Shown here piece by piece: positions 1-8,462 of a stretch of DNA of 22,500 nt. This DNA is from Cryptomeria japonica. Lineage: Eukaryota; Streptophyta; Pinopsida; Cupressales; Cupressaceae. The number at the start of each line of letters is the position of its first letter. Positions within the stretch are counted from its first letter, which is position 1. The notes below the pieces were generated by a model, which was given only the letters and a program-made list of their open reading frames with translations, did not search any database and was not told the origin of the DNA. Location of the stretch: contig NW_026729291.1 of assembly GCF_030272615.1 (NCBI RefSeq), positions 50,001-72,500 on the forward strand, given 5' to 3'. A program made the position numbers and the translations under genes.

Positions 1-3000
1 GAGGGATGGGGCGGGAAGGCCCCAACGGCTAGACGGAAGAGGCTTCAGGGCCACCTCGGAATGGTCCAAGCATCGGACGCGCTTGGGGCGACTGCCAGTG
101 CCAACCCCTTATCCCGCGATGCGTCCGATACACAGATGGTTCCAAGGCGGCCGAGGAGCCTCACCGCATAGCAATCGGGGGTGCGAGGCGAGGGATGGGG
201 CGGGAAGGCCCCAACGGCTAGACGGAAGAGGCTTCAGGGCCGCCTAGGAATGGTCCAAGCATCGGACACGCTTGGGGCGACTACCAGTGACAGCCCCCTA
301 TCCCGCGATGCGTCCGATACGAAGATGGTTCCAAGGCGGCCGAGGAGCCTCACCGCATAGCAATCGGGGTGCGAGGTGGGGGATGCGGCGAGATGGCCCC
401 AACGGCTAGACGGAAGAGGCCACAGGGCCGCGTCGGAATAGTCCAAGCATCGGACGCGCTTGGGGCGACTACCAGTGACAACCCCTTATCCCGCGATGCG
501 TCCGATACGAAGATAGTTCCAAGGCGGCCGAGGAGCCTCACCGCATAGCAATCGGGGTGCGAGGTGGGGGATGCGGCGAGATGGCCCCAACGGCTAGACG
601 GAAGAGGCTGCAGGGCCGCCTCGGAATAGTCCAAGCATCGGACGCGCTTGGGGCCACTACCAGTGACAACCCCTTATCCCGCGATGCGTCCGATACGAAG
701 ATAGTTCCAAGGCGGCCGAAGAGCCTCACCGCATAGCAATCGGGGTGCGAGGTGGGGGATGCGGCGAGATGGCCCCAACGGCTAGACGGAAGAGGCCACA
801 GGGCCGCCTCGGAATAGTCCAAGCATCGGACGCGCTTGGGGCGACTACCAGTGACAACCCCTTATCCCGCGATGCGTCCGATACGAAGATAGTTCCCAGG
901 CGGCCGAGGAGCCTCACCGCATAGCAATCGGGGTGCGAGGCGAGGGATGCGGCGAGATGGCCCCAAAGGCTAGACGGAAGAGGCTGCAGGGCTGCCTCAG
1001 AATAGTCCAAGCATCGGACGCGCTTGGGGCGACTACCACTGCCAACCCCTTATCCCGCGATGCGTCCGATACACAGATAGTTCCGAGGCGGCCGAGGAGG
1101 TGGGGGATGCAGCGAGATGGCCCCAACGGCTAGACGGAAGAGGCTGCAGGGCCGCCTCGGAATAGTCCAAGCATCGGACGCGCTTGGGGCGACTACCAGT
1201 GACAACCCCTTATCCCGCGATGCGTCCGATACACAGATAGTTCCGAGGCGGCCAAGGAGCCTCACCGCATAGCAATCGTGGTGCGAGGTGGGGGATGCGG
1301 CGAGATGGCCCCAACGGCTAGACGGAAGAGGCTGCAGGGCCGCCTCGGAATGGTCCAAGCATCGGATGCGCTTGGGGCGACTACCACTGCCAACCCCTTA
1401 TCCCGCGATGCGTCCGATACACAGATAGTTCCAAGGCGGCCGAGGAGCCTCACAGCATAGCAATCAGGGTGCGAGGCGAGGGATGCGGCGAGAAAGCCCC
1501 AACGGCTAGAGGGAAGAGGCTTCAGGTCCGCCTCGGAATGGTCCAAGCATCGGACGCGCTTGGGGCGACTACCAGTGACAACCCCTTATCCCGCGACGCG
1601 TCCGATACACAGATAGTTCCAAGGCGGCCGAGGAGCCTCACCGCATAGCAATCGGGGTGCGAGGCGAGGGATGCGGCGAGAAGGACCCAACGGCTACACG
1701 GAAGAGGCTTCGGGGCCGCCTCGGAATGGTCCAAGCATCGGACGCGCTTGGGGCGACTACCAGTGACAACCCCTTATCCCGCGACGCGTCCGATACACAG
1801 ATAGTTCCAAGGCGGCCGAGGAGCCTCACCGCATAGCAATCGGGGTGCGAGGCGAGGGATGCGGCGAGAAGGACCCAACGGCTAGACGGAAGAGGCTTCG
1901 GGGCCGCCTCGGAATGGTCCAAGCATCGGACGCGCTTGGGGCGACTACCAGTGACAACCCCTTATCCCGCGACGCGTCCGATACACAGATAGTTCCAAGG
2001 CGGCCGAGGAGCCTCACCGCATAGCAATCGGGGTGCGAGGCGAGGGATGCGGCGAGAAGGACCCAACGGCTAGACGGAAGAGGCTTCGGGTCCGCCTCGG
2101 AATGGTCCAAGCATCGGACGCGCTTGGGGCGACTACCAGTGACAACCCCTTATCCCGCGACGCGTCCGATACACAGATAGTTCCAAGGCGGCCGAGGAGC
2201 CTCACCGCATAGCAATCGGGGTGCGAGGCGAGGGATGCGGCGAGAAGGACCCAACGGCTAGACGGAAGAGGCTTCGGGTCCGCCTCGGAATGGTCCAAGC
2301 ATCGGACGCGCTTGGGGCGACTACCAGTGACAACCCCTTATCCCGCGACGCGTCCGATACACAGATAGTTCCAAGGCGGCCGAGGAGCCTCACCGCATAG
2401 CAATCGGGGTGCGAGGCGAGGGATGCGGCGAGAAGGACCCAACGGCTAGACGGAAGAGGCTTCGGGTCCGCCTCGGAATGGTCCAAGCATCGGACGCGCT
2501 TGGGGCGACTACCAGTGACAACCCCTTATCCCGCGACGCGTCCGATACACAGATAGTTCCGAGGCGGCCGAGGAGCCTCACCGCATAGCAATCGGGGTGC
2601 GAGGCGAAGGATGCGGCGAGAAGGACCCAACGGCTAGACGGAAGAGGCTTCGGGTCCGCCTCGGAATGGTCCAAGCATCGGACGCGCTTGGGGCGACTAC
2701 CAGTGACAACCCCTTATCCCGCGACGCGTCCGATACACAGATAGTTCCAAGGCGGCCGAGGAGCCTCACCGCATAGCAATCGGGGTGCGAGGCGAGGGAT
2801 GCGGCGAGAAGGACCCAACGGCTAGACGGAAGAGGCTTCAGGGCCGCCTCGGAATGGTCCAAGCATCGAACGCGCTTGGGGCGACTACCAGTGACAACCC
2901 CTTATCCCGCGACGCGTCCGATACACAGATAGTTCCGAGGCGGCCGAGGAGCCTCACCGCATAGCAATCGGGGTGCGAGGCGAGGGATGCGGCGAGAAGG

Positions 3001-3735
3001 ACCCAACGGCTAGACGGAAGAGGCTTCAGGGCCGCCTCGGAATGGTCCAAGCATCGGACGCGCTTGGGGCGACTACCAGTGACAACCCCTTATCCCGCGA
3101 CGCGTCCGATACACAGATAGTTCCGAGGCGGCCGAGGAGCCTCACCGCATAGCAATCGGGGTGCGAGGCGAGGGATGCGGCGAGAAGGACCCAACGGCTA
3201 GACGGAAGAGGCTTCAGGGCCGCCTCGGAATGGTCCAAGCATCGGACGCGCTTGGGGCGACTACCAATGACAACCCCTTATCCCGCGACGCGTCCGATAC
3301 ACAGATAGTTCCGAGGCGGCCGAGGAGCCTCACCGCATAGCAATCGGGGTGCGAGGCGAGGGATGCGGCGAGAAGGACCCAACGGCTAGACGGAAGAGGC
3401 TTCAGGGCCGCCTCGGAATGGTCCAAGCATCGGACGCGCTTGGGGCGACTACCAGTGACAACCCCTTATCCCGCGACGCGTCCGATACACAGATAGTTCC
3501 GAGGCGGCCGAGGAGCCTCACCGCATAGCAATCGGGGTGCGAGGCGAGGGATGCGGCGAGAAGGACCCAACGGCTAGACGGAAGAGGCTTCAGGGCCGCC
3601 TCGGAATGGTCCAAGCATCGGACGCGCTTGGGGCGACTACCGTTGCCAACCCCTTATCCCGCGATGCGTCTGATACACAGATAGTTCCGAGGCGGCCGAG
3701 GAGCCTCACCGCATAGCAATCGGGTTGCGAGGCAG
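1..3735. repeat. 188-bp tandem satellite array, about 20 monomers
   Basis: The landmark CATAG-CAATC recurs at 167, 356, 544, 732, 920, 1268, 1456, 1644 and then every 188 bp to 3712. The first two intervals are 189 or 188 because of one extra G near 180. The interval 920-1268 is 348 bp, so one monomer has lost 28 bp near 1100. Monomers from about 1640 to 3640 are almost identical and carry GACGCGTCC. The left monomers carry GATGCGTCC and other variants (GATGGCCCC, GAAGATAG), and the last monomer (to 3712) again has GATGCGTC. The array runs off the left edge. It encodes nothing plausible: both strands show short open frames that repeat with the monomer. If the spacer is transcribed leftward from 4090, the array would lie in the external transcribed spacer or between spacer and gene promoter; this is inference. 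Confidence 0.97.
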
Positions 3736-3972
3736 ATTATTGGGAAGGGAACCCCCTGGGATGCGGCTCAAGCAGTGCCCAAAGGGACTGGAATGCGGAA
3801 TCACATCGAGAGACCCAAATGCTATACGAGGGCTCAAATCGAATTATCGATTTGGCCACGACATGGACGCATCGGAACGACTACCTTTGCCGAACCACTC
3901 GCAATTGCATCCATACCGAAACCAATAGACATTTCCGTTAGAGCCCTCGCATAGCATTCGGGAATCTCGCAT

Positions 3973-4060
3973 GCCCCTCTAAATCGACCAATGCTGGCGC
4001 TCAATGAAAATCCGAGCGCTACCACCGTTCGAGCGCCAGCATTGGTCGAGTTAGAGGGGC
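3973..4060 (-). other. 30-bp inverted repeat in the leader of promoter P1
   Basis: Bases 3973-4002 and 4031-4060 are reverse complements at 29 of 30 positions (the one mismatch is at 3983), separated by a 28-base loop. If transcription starts at P1 and runs leftward, the hairpin would begin about 30 nt into the transcript. The equivalent places after P2 (4461-4488 with 4521-4548) and P3 (about 4898-4927 with 4960-4990) hold imperfect versions of the same pairing. A role in early rRNA transcript folding is inference. Confidence 0.75.
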
Positions 4061-4085
4061 ACGGGGGAGAATGCTCCAGTCAACA

Positions 4086-4100
4086 CCTCCCCTATATAAG
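4086..4100 (-). promoter_or_regulatory. Putative RNA polymerase I promoter core P1 (class A)
   Basis: The minus strand reads CTTATATAGGGGAGG, which matches the plant 35S rDNA initiation consensus TATATA-R-GGGG, where transcription starts at the purine before the G run. It is preceded on the minus strand by CGGACAAATAA. P1 is the leftmost copy and has the most regular leader hairpin, so it is the best candidate for the gene promoter. The direction and polymerase are inferred from sequence only. The plus strand also reads TATATAA, so a polymerase II TATA box cannot be excluded. Confidence 0.6.
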
Positions 4101-4575
4101 TTATTTGTCCGATTCTCGCACAACCGTAGTCTGCCTCGTCGAATCAAACAACGGTCCCAGATTCCGACTTCCGTTCCGTAGAGACCCAAAAGCTAGATGG
4201 AGGCTCGCAAGAAAGAGAGTCGGCGCATAGCAATCGGGTTTCTCGAACGTTTAGGGACCGAGCTCACTTGCGGATAGGGCAAAATCCGCCAAGCAACCCA
4301 AAAGCTAGACGGGGGCTCGAATCGAATCGCCTAGGCGGCCACAACAACGACGTGTTGGATCGACTACCAGTGCCAAACCATTCAGCAAGACTAGTCTGTG
4401 TCGAGGCCGGATAGAGATTCTCAGAGAGCGCCCGCATAGCATTTAGGAGACCTGCCGCGTCCCTCACACTCGACAAATGGTGGTGCACGTTTATAAATCC
4501 GAGCGATCCCAACCCTTTCAAGCACCAACATCGGTCGAGATAGAGGGGCACGGAGGGGGCTGCGTGAGACAACAC

Positions 4576-4590
4576 AGTCCCCTATATAAG
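4576..4590 (-). promoter_or_regulatory. Putative RNA polymerase I promoter core P2 (class A, variant)
   Basis: The minus strand reads CTTATATAGGGGACT. It keeps TATATAGGGG but differs from the other cores in the last two bases. It has the class A flank (AAGTTATTTGTCCG on the plus strand) and a degenerate leader hairpin. It is probably a spacer promoter or a decayed gene promoter. Confidence 0.55.
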
Positions 4591-5016
4591 TTATTTGTCC
4601 GATTCTCACACATCCGAAGAATGGTCATCAAATCGGACAACAGCCCAAACTTCCGACTTCCGTCCCAGAAAGCCCAAGAGCTATCTAAAACGTTCATGGC
4701 CGGAACTCGATCGCGGCTATACCAGTCCGCCAAGCAACCCAAAAGCTAGACTGGAGCTCTAGTCGAATCACCTCTGTGGCCATTGCAAGGACGTGTTGGA
4801 GCGACTACCATTGCCGAACCATTCCGCAGGTCGAGTCCATACCAAGGCCGCATAGAGATTCACGATGAGCTCCTGCATAGCAATCAGGAGACTTGCCGTG
4901 TCCATCACAATCGATAAATCCTGGTGCAAGATTTTTGCATCCGAGCGCTCCAACCAGTCGAGCACCAGCATCAATCGACATAAACGGGCACGGGGGGAGG
5001 ATGCTCGAGAACACTA

Positions 5017-5031
5017 CCTCCCCTATATAAG
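5017..5031 (-). promoter_or_regulatory. Putative RNA polymerase I promoter core P3 (class A)
   Basis: The minus strand reads CTTATATAGGGGAGG with the class A upstream flank (AAGTTATTTGTCCG on plus). Its leader holds an imperfect inverted repeat followed by a 188-bp-like monomer, as at P1 and P2. Confidence 0.58.
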
Positions 5032-5099
5032 TTATTTGTCCGATTCTCAAGCAGCCGAAGTCTGGTCATCGAATCGGGTCAAAGACCACAACTTCCGAC

Positions 5100-5490
5100 T
5101 TTACCCACAATGCAAGTCATCGAATCGAACATCGGCCCCCGAGTCGGACTCCATGCGTATGTCAGGTCATCGGACCCAAATTCCGCCTTCCTGCGCATGG
5201 CGGGCCATCAATATCAACTCGGTCATCGGACCCAAACTCCGCCTTTTTGCGTATGGCACGCCTTCAAATCGGTCATCGGACCCAAATTCCGCCTTCCTGT
5301 GCATGGCGGGCCATCAACATCAACTCGGTCATCGGACCCAAATTCCGCCTTTCTGCGCATGGCACGCCATCAACTCGGTCATCGGACCCAAATTCCGCCT
5401 TCCTGCGCATGGCAGGTCATCGGACACAAATTCAGACCTCGCCAATATGCCTACGTATCGAATCGGTCATCGGACCCAACTTCCGACTTC
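5100..5490. repeat. 50/56-bp subrepeat block
   Basis: The motif TCATCGGACCCAAATTCCG or a close variant starts at 5167, 5223, 5273, 5329, 5379, 5417 and 5467, so the steps are 56, 50, 56, 50, 38 and 50 bp. Segments between are of the type CTTCCTGCGCATGGC. The same motif occurs as a pair, 50 bp apart, in each later 310-bp unit (5727/5777, 6037/6087, 6348/6398). The block therefore looks like local amplification of one end of that unit, upstream of P3 in the leftward sense. No gene is seen. Confidence 0.85.
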
Positions 5491-5561
5491 ATCCATACTG
5501 TAGGGTCTTTGAGGTTGGCGCGGTGCGCTCAACCCAGGGAGTCGACCCATCGAAGCATACA

Positions 5562-5576
5562 CCTCCCCTATATAAG
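5562..5576 (-). promoter_or_regulatory. Putative Pol I spacer promoter core P4 (class B)
   Basis: The minus strand reads CTTATATAGGGGAGG. The flank is class B (AAGCTATTTGTCCG on plus, with C where class A has T). It lies in the first 310-bp unit, with GGGAGTCGACCCA in its presumed leader. Confidence 0.55.
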
Positions 5577-5872
5577 CTATTTGTCCGATTCCCACACCTG
5601 TGTAGTTTGCACCTCTGACCAGGACATCGACCCCAACTTCCGAACTCGACTGCAACGACGGCACCAGCGCCTTGGTGCGCACCTTGCGACGCACAGTCCC
5701 AACATTCGCCTTCCTGCACATGGCAGGTCATCGGACCCAAATTCCGACCTCGCGAGTATGCCTACATATCGAATCGGTCATCGGACCCAACTTCCGACTT
5801 CATCCATACCGTAGGGTCTTTGAGGTTGGCGCGGTGCGCTCAACCCGGGGAGTCGACCCAACGAAGCATACA

Positions 5873-5887
5873 CCTCCCCTATATAAG
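5873..5887 (-). promoter_or_regulatory. Putative Pol I spacer promoter core P5 (class B)
   Basis: Same 15-base core as P4, 311 bp further right, in the second 310-bp unit. Confidence 0.55.
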
Positions 5888-6183
5888 CTATTTGTCCGAT
5901 TCCCACACCTGTGTAGTTTGCACCTCCGATCAAGACATCGACCCCAACTTCCGAACTCGCCTCCAACGACCGAACCAGCGCCTTGGTGCGCACCTTGCAA
6001 CGCACAGTGCCAACATTCGCCTTCCTGCACGTGGCAGGTCATCGGACCCAAATTCCGACCTCGCGAGTATGCCTACATATCGAATCGGTCATCGGACCCA
6101 ACTTCCGACTTCATCCATACCGTAGGGTCTTTGAGGTTGGCGCGGTGCGCTCAACCCGGGGAGTCGACCCAACGAAGCATACA

Positions 6184-6198
6184 CCTCCCCTATATAAG
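6184..6198 (-). promoter_or_regulatory. Putative Pol I spacer promoter core P6 (class B)
   Basis: Same 15-base core as P4 in the third 310-bp unit. Confidence 0.55.
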
Positions 6199-6494
6199 CT
6201 ATTTGTCCGATTCCCACACCTGTGTAGCTTGCACCTCCGATCAGGACATCGACCCCAACTTCCGAACTCGACTAAAAAGACCGCACCAGCGCCTTGGTGT
6301 GCACCTTGCAACGCACAGTGTCAACATTCGCCTTCCTGCACATGGCAGGTCATCGGACCCAAATTCCGACCTCATGAGCATACCTACTAATCGAATCGGT
6401 CATCGGACCCAACTTCCGACTTCATCCATACCGTAGGGTCTTTGAGGTTGGCGCGGTGCGCTCAACCTGGGGAGTCGACCCATCGAAGCATACA

Positions 6495-6509
6495 CCTCCC
6501 CTATATAAG
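6495..6509 (-). promoter_or_regulatory. Putative Pol I spacer promoter core P7 (class B)
   Basis: Same core in the fourth unit. On its upstream side (to the right), about 100 bp away, the unit is interrupted by the 52-bp array at 6613-7205. Confidence 0.55.
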
Positions 6510-6612
6510 CTATTTGTCCGATTCCGACACCTGTGTAGTTTGCACCTCCGCTCAGGACATCGACCCCAACTTCCGAACTCGCCTGCAACGACCGAACCAG
6601 CGCCTTGGTGCG

Positions 6613-7205
6613 CACCAAAAGTGCGCACTTTTGGAGGGCACTTTTCTGCGCTCCAAAGGTGCGCACTTTTGGAGGGCACTTTTTGGAGGGCACTTTTCTG
6701 CGCTCCAAAGGTGCGCACTTTTGGAGGGCACTTTTTGGAGGGCACTTTTCTGCGCTCCAAAGGTGCGCACTTTTGGAGGGCACTTTTTGGAGGGCACTTT
6801 TCTGCGCTCCAAAGGTGCGCACTTTTGGAGGGCACTTTTTGGAGGGCACTTTTCTGCGCTCCAAAGGTGCGCACTTTTGGAGGGCACTTTTTGGAGGGCA
6901 CTTTTCTGCGCTCCAAAGGTGCGCACTTTTGGAGGGCACTTTTTGGAGGGCACTTTTCTGCGCTCCAAAGGTGCGCACTTTTGGAGGGCACTTTTTGGAG
7001 GGCACTTTTCTGCGCTCCAAAGGTGCGCACTTTTGGAGGGCACTTTTTGGAGGGCACTTTTCTGCGCTCCAAAGGTGCGCACTTTTGGAGGGCACTTTTT
7101 GGAGGGCACTTTTCTGCGCTCCAAAGGTGCGCACTTTTGGAGGGCACTTTTGTGCACTCCAAAGGTGCGCACTTTTGGAGGGCACTTTTCCTGTGCTCCA
7201 AAGGT
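6613..7205. repeat. 52-bp tandem array with GTGCGCAC palindromes
   Basis: CTGCGCTCCAAAG starts at 6646 and recurs every 52 bp to 7114 (6698, 6750, 6802, 6854, 6906, 6958, 7010, 7062), followed by two shorter variant copies (TGTGCACTCC, CTGTGCTCC). Each monomer has an imperfect palindrome centred on GTGCGCAC and flanked by CTCCAAA and TTTGGAG, so it can form a stem of about 12 bp, and a doubled GGAGGGCACTTTT. Copies are practically identical, which implies recent growth. Both strands lack stops in several frames; this is a property of the monomer and not evidence of coding. Confidence 0.95.
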
Positions 7206-7339
7206 GCACACCTAGGTGAGCACCTTCGACCACACCTTGTAGCACACCAAACTCTGACTTTCGACTTCATCCGCAATGCAGGGTCTTTGAGGTTGGCGCA
7301 ATGCGCACAACCAGGGGAGTCGACCCATCAAACCCAACA

Positions 7340-7354
7340 CCTCCCCTATATAAG
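7340..7354 (-). promoter_or_regulatory. Putative Pol I spacer promoter core P8 (class B)
   Basis: The minus strand reads CTTATATAGGGGAGG. It is the first copy right of the 52-bp array, and the upstream flank changes from TTTGTCCG to TTTGTCTG (plus strand). Confidence 0.53.
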
Positions 7355-7496
7355 CTATTTGTCTGATTCTCATACATGCGTAGCCTGCAGGAGCAATTAG
7401 GACATCGACCCCAACTTTCGGCTTCTAAACGAAAACAAGGTCTTTGAGGTTGGTGTAATGCGAACAACTAGGGGAGTCAACCCATCAAACCCAACA

Positions 7497-7511
7497 CCTC
7501 CCCTATATAAG
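7497..7511 (-). promoter_or_regulatory. Putative Pol I spacer promoter core P9 (class B)
   Basis: Same 15-base core, 157 bp from P8, with the TTTGTCTG flank. Confidence 0.53.
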
Positions 7512-7653
7512 CTATTTGTCTGATTCTCATACATGTGTAGTCTACAGGAGCAATTAGGACATCGACCCCAACTTTTGACTTCTTAACGAAAACAAGGTCT
7601 TTGAGGTTGACGTAATGCGCACAACCAGGGGAGTCGACCCATCAAACCCAACA

Positions 7654-7668
7654 CCTCCCCTATATAAG
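7654..7668 (-). promoter_or_regulatory. Putative Pol I spacer promoter core P10 (class B)
   Basis: Same core, 157 bp from P9; the flank is TTTGTCCG again. Confidence 0.53.
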
Positions 7669-7810
7669 CTATTTGTCCGATTCTCATACATGTGTAGCCT
7701 GCAGGAGCCATTAGGACATTGACCCCAACTTTTGACTTCTTAACGAAAACAAGGTCTTTGAGGTTGGCGTAATGCGCACAACCAAGGGAGTTGACCCATC
7801 AAACCCAACA

Positions 7811-7825
7811 CCTCCCCTATATAAG
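7811..7825 (-). promoter_or_regulatory. Putative Pol I spacer promoter core P11 (class B)
   Basis: Same core, 157 bp from P10, in a unit whose leader has GGGAGTTGACCCA in place of GGGAGTCGACCCA. Confidence 0.53.
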
Positions 7826-8030
7826 CTATTTGTCTGATTCTCATACATGTGTAGCCTGCAACAACGATTAGGACATCCACCCCAACTTCTGAATTCGTCT
7901 GCGTTGACCGCACCAAAGGTGCACGCCTTGGTGCTCACCAAAATCCGACTTCCGACTTCTTCTGCTATGCGGGGTCTTTGAGGTTGGCGCAGTGCGCACA
8001 ACCAGGGGAGTCAACCCACCGAATGCAACA

Positions 8031-8045
8031 CCTCCCCTATATAAG
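8031..8045 (-). promoter_or_regulatory. Putative Pol I spacer promoter core P12 (class B)
   Basis: Same core, 220 bp from P11 because the intervening unit is longer by about 63 bp. Confidence 0.53.
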
Positions 8046-8187
8046 CTATTTGTCTGATTCTCATACATGCGTAGACTGCAGCAATGATTAGGACATCCAC
8101 CCCAACTTTTGACTTCTTAAACAAGACAGGGTCTTTGAAGTTGGTGCAGTGCACACAACCAGGGGAGTCGACCCATCAAACGCAACA

Positions 8188-8203
8188 CCTCCCCTATATA
8201 AAG
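8188..8203 (-). promoter_or_regulatory. Putative Pol I spacer promoter core P13 (class B, one-base insertion)
   Basis: The minus strand reads CTTTATATAGGGGAGG, with one extra base upstream of TATATAGGGG. It is the rightmost core and thus the farthest upstream one if transcription runs leftward. Confidence 0.5.
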
Positions 8204-8239
8204 CTATTTGTCCGATTCTCATACGTGTAGTCTGCAGCA

Positions 8240-8462
8240 GCGATTAGGACATCGACCCCAACTTCCGAATTCGTTTGCATTGACCGCACCAAAGGTGCAC
8301 GCCTTGGTGTGCACCCTGGAGTGCACTTTGGTGCTCACCTCGGTGCACACTTTGGTGTGCACCTCGGTGTGCACCAAAGGTGCGCACCTTGGAGCGCACC
8401 AAAGGTGTACACTTTGGAGCGCACCACATAGGGTCTTTGAGAGGTTGGCGCAGTGCGCACAC
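8240..8462. repeat. GTGCGCAC-type palindrome cluster and promoterless unit remnant
   Basis: From 8285 to 8425 the sequence is a run of short palindromic words such as CCAAAGGTGCACGCC, GGTGTGCACC and GGTGCGCACC, about every 20 bp. At about 8428-8462 a GGGTCTTTGA-GAGGTTGGCGC piece of the promoter unit appears with no TATATAGGGG core, and the sequence then changes abruptly to the G-rich minisatellite. This marks the edge of the promoter-unit array. No gene is seen. Confidence 0.75.

Larger units (their letters stand above)
3736..5100 (-). repeat. Three promoter-leader modules (class A) with diverged 188-bp-like monomers
   Basis: This block holds three copies of a 440-490-bp composite. Read leftward, each has a TATATAGGGG core (P1-P3), a GC-rich leader with an inverted repeat, then one monomer related to the 188-bp satellite. 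The related monomers lie at about 3811-3965, 4293-4445 and 4733-4890. They share with the satellite an ACCCAA-(N)-GCTAGACGG-like start, GCGACTACCA in the middle and GCATAGCAATC near the end. A fourth, internally deleted monomer sits at about 4183-4240. No protein or structural RNA gene is recognised. Confidence 0.8.
5467..6617 (-). repeat. 310-bp promoter-bearing tandem units (P4-P7)
   Basis: Units start at 5467, 5777, 6087 and 6398 and are 310, 310 and 311 bp long; the fourth is cut at about 6613 by the 52-bp array. Each unit holds, in plus order, TCATCGGACCCAACTTCCG, GGGTCTTTGAGGTTGGCG, GGGGAGTCGACCCA, the CCTCCCCTATATAAG core, GACATCGACCCCAACTTCCG and GCGCCTTGGTG. This is the usual form of duplicated spacer promoters in a ribosomal intergenic spacer. 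The units are very similar but not identical. Confidence 0.88.
7206..8240 (-). repeat. 157-bp promoter-bearing tandem units (P8-P13)
   Basis: GGTCTTTGA starts at 7282, 7439, 7596, 7753, 7973 and 8129, so the spacing is 157, 157, 157, 220 and 156 bp. These are shortened relatives of the 310-bp units: they keep GGTCTTTGAGGTTGG, GGGGAGTCGACCCA, the core and GACATCGACCCCAACTT, but lack most of the segment with GCGCCTTGGTG and TCATCGGACCC. The 220-bp unit keeps about 63 bp of that segment (about 7900-7965, with CACCAAAGGTGCACGCC). Confidence 0.88.

Noticed and set aside
1-3735. Array of similar 70-102-codon minus-strand frames, as if a multigene or repeat-protein family
   Set aside because: They are the same part of a 188-bp satellite; monomer length is not a multiple of three and no signal of selection is visible.
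1-3735. CRISPR array
   Set aside because: The whole 188-bp monomer is conserved, with no unique spacers; the same holds for the 52-bp array. The 5S genes are of plant type.
6400-7400. Open frames of 200-314 codons on both strands over the 52-bp array
   Set aside because: The 52-bp monomer has no stop in most frames and is not a multiple of three, so frames rotate through the monomer; not coding.
4086-8203. Polymerase II TATA boxes (TATATAA) on the plus strand
   Set aside because: Not fully excluded, but no coding sequence follows, the motif is repeated as spacer units, and the minus-strand reading fits the Pol I consensus with the G run in the right place.
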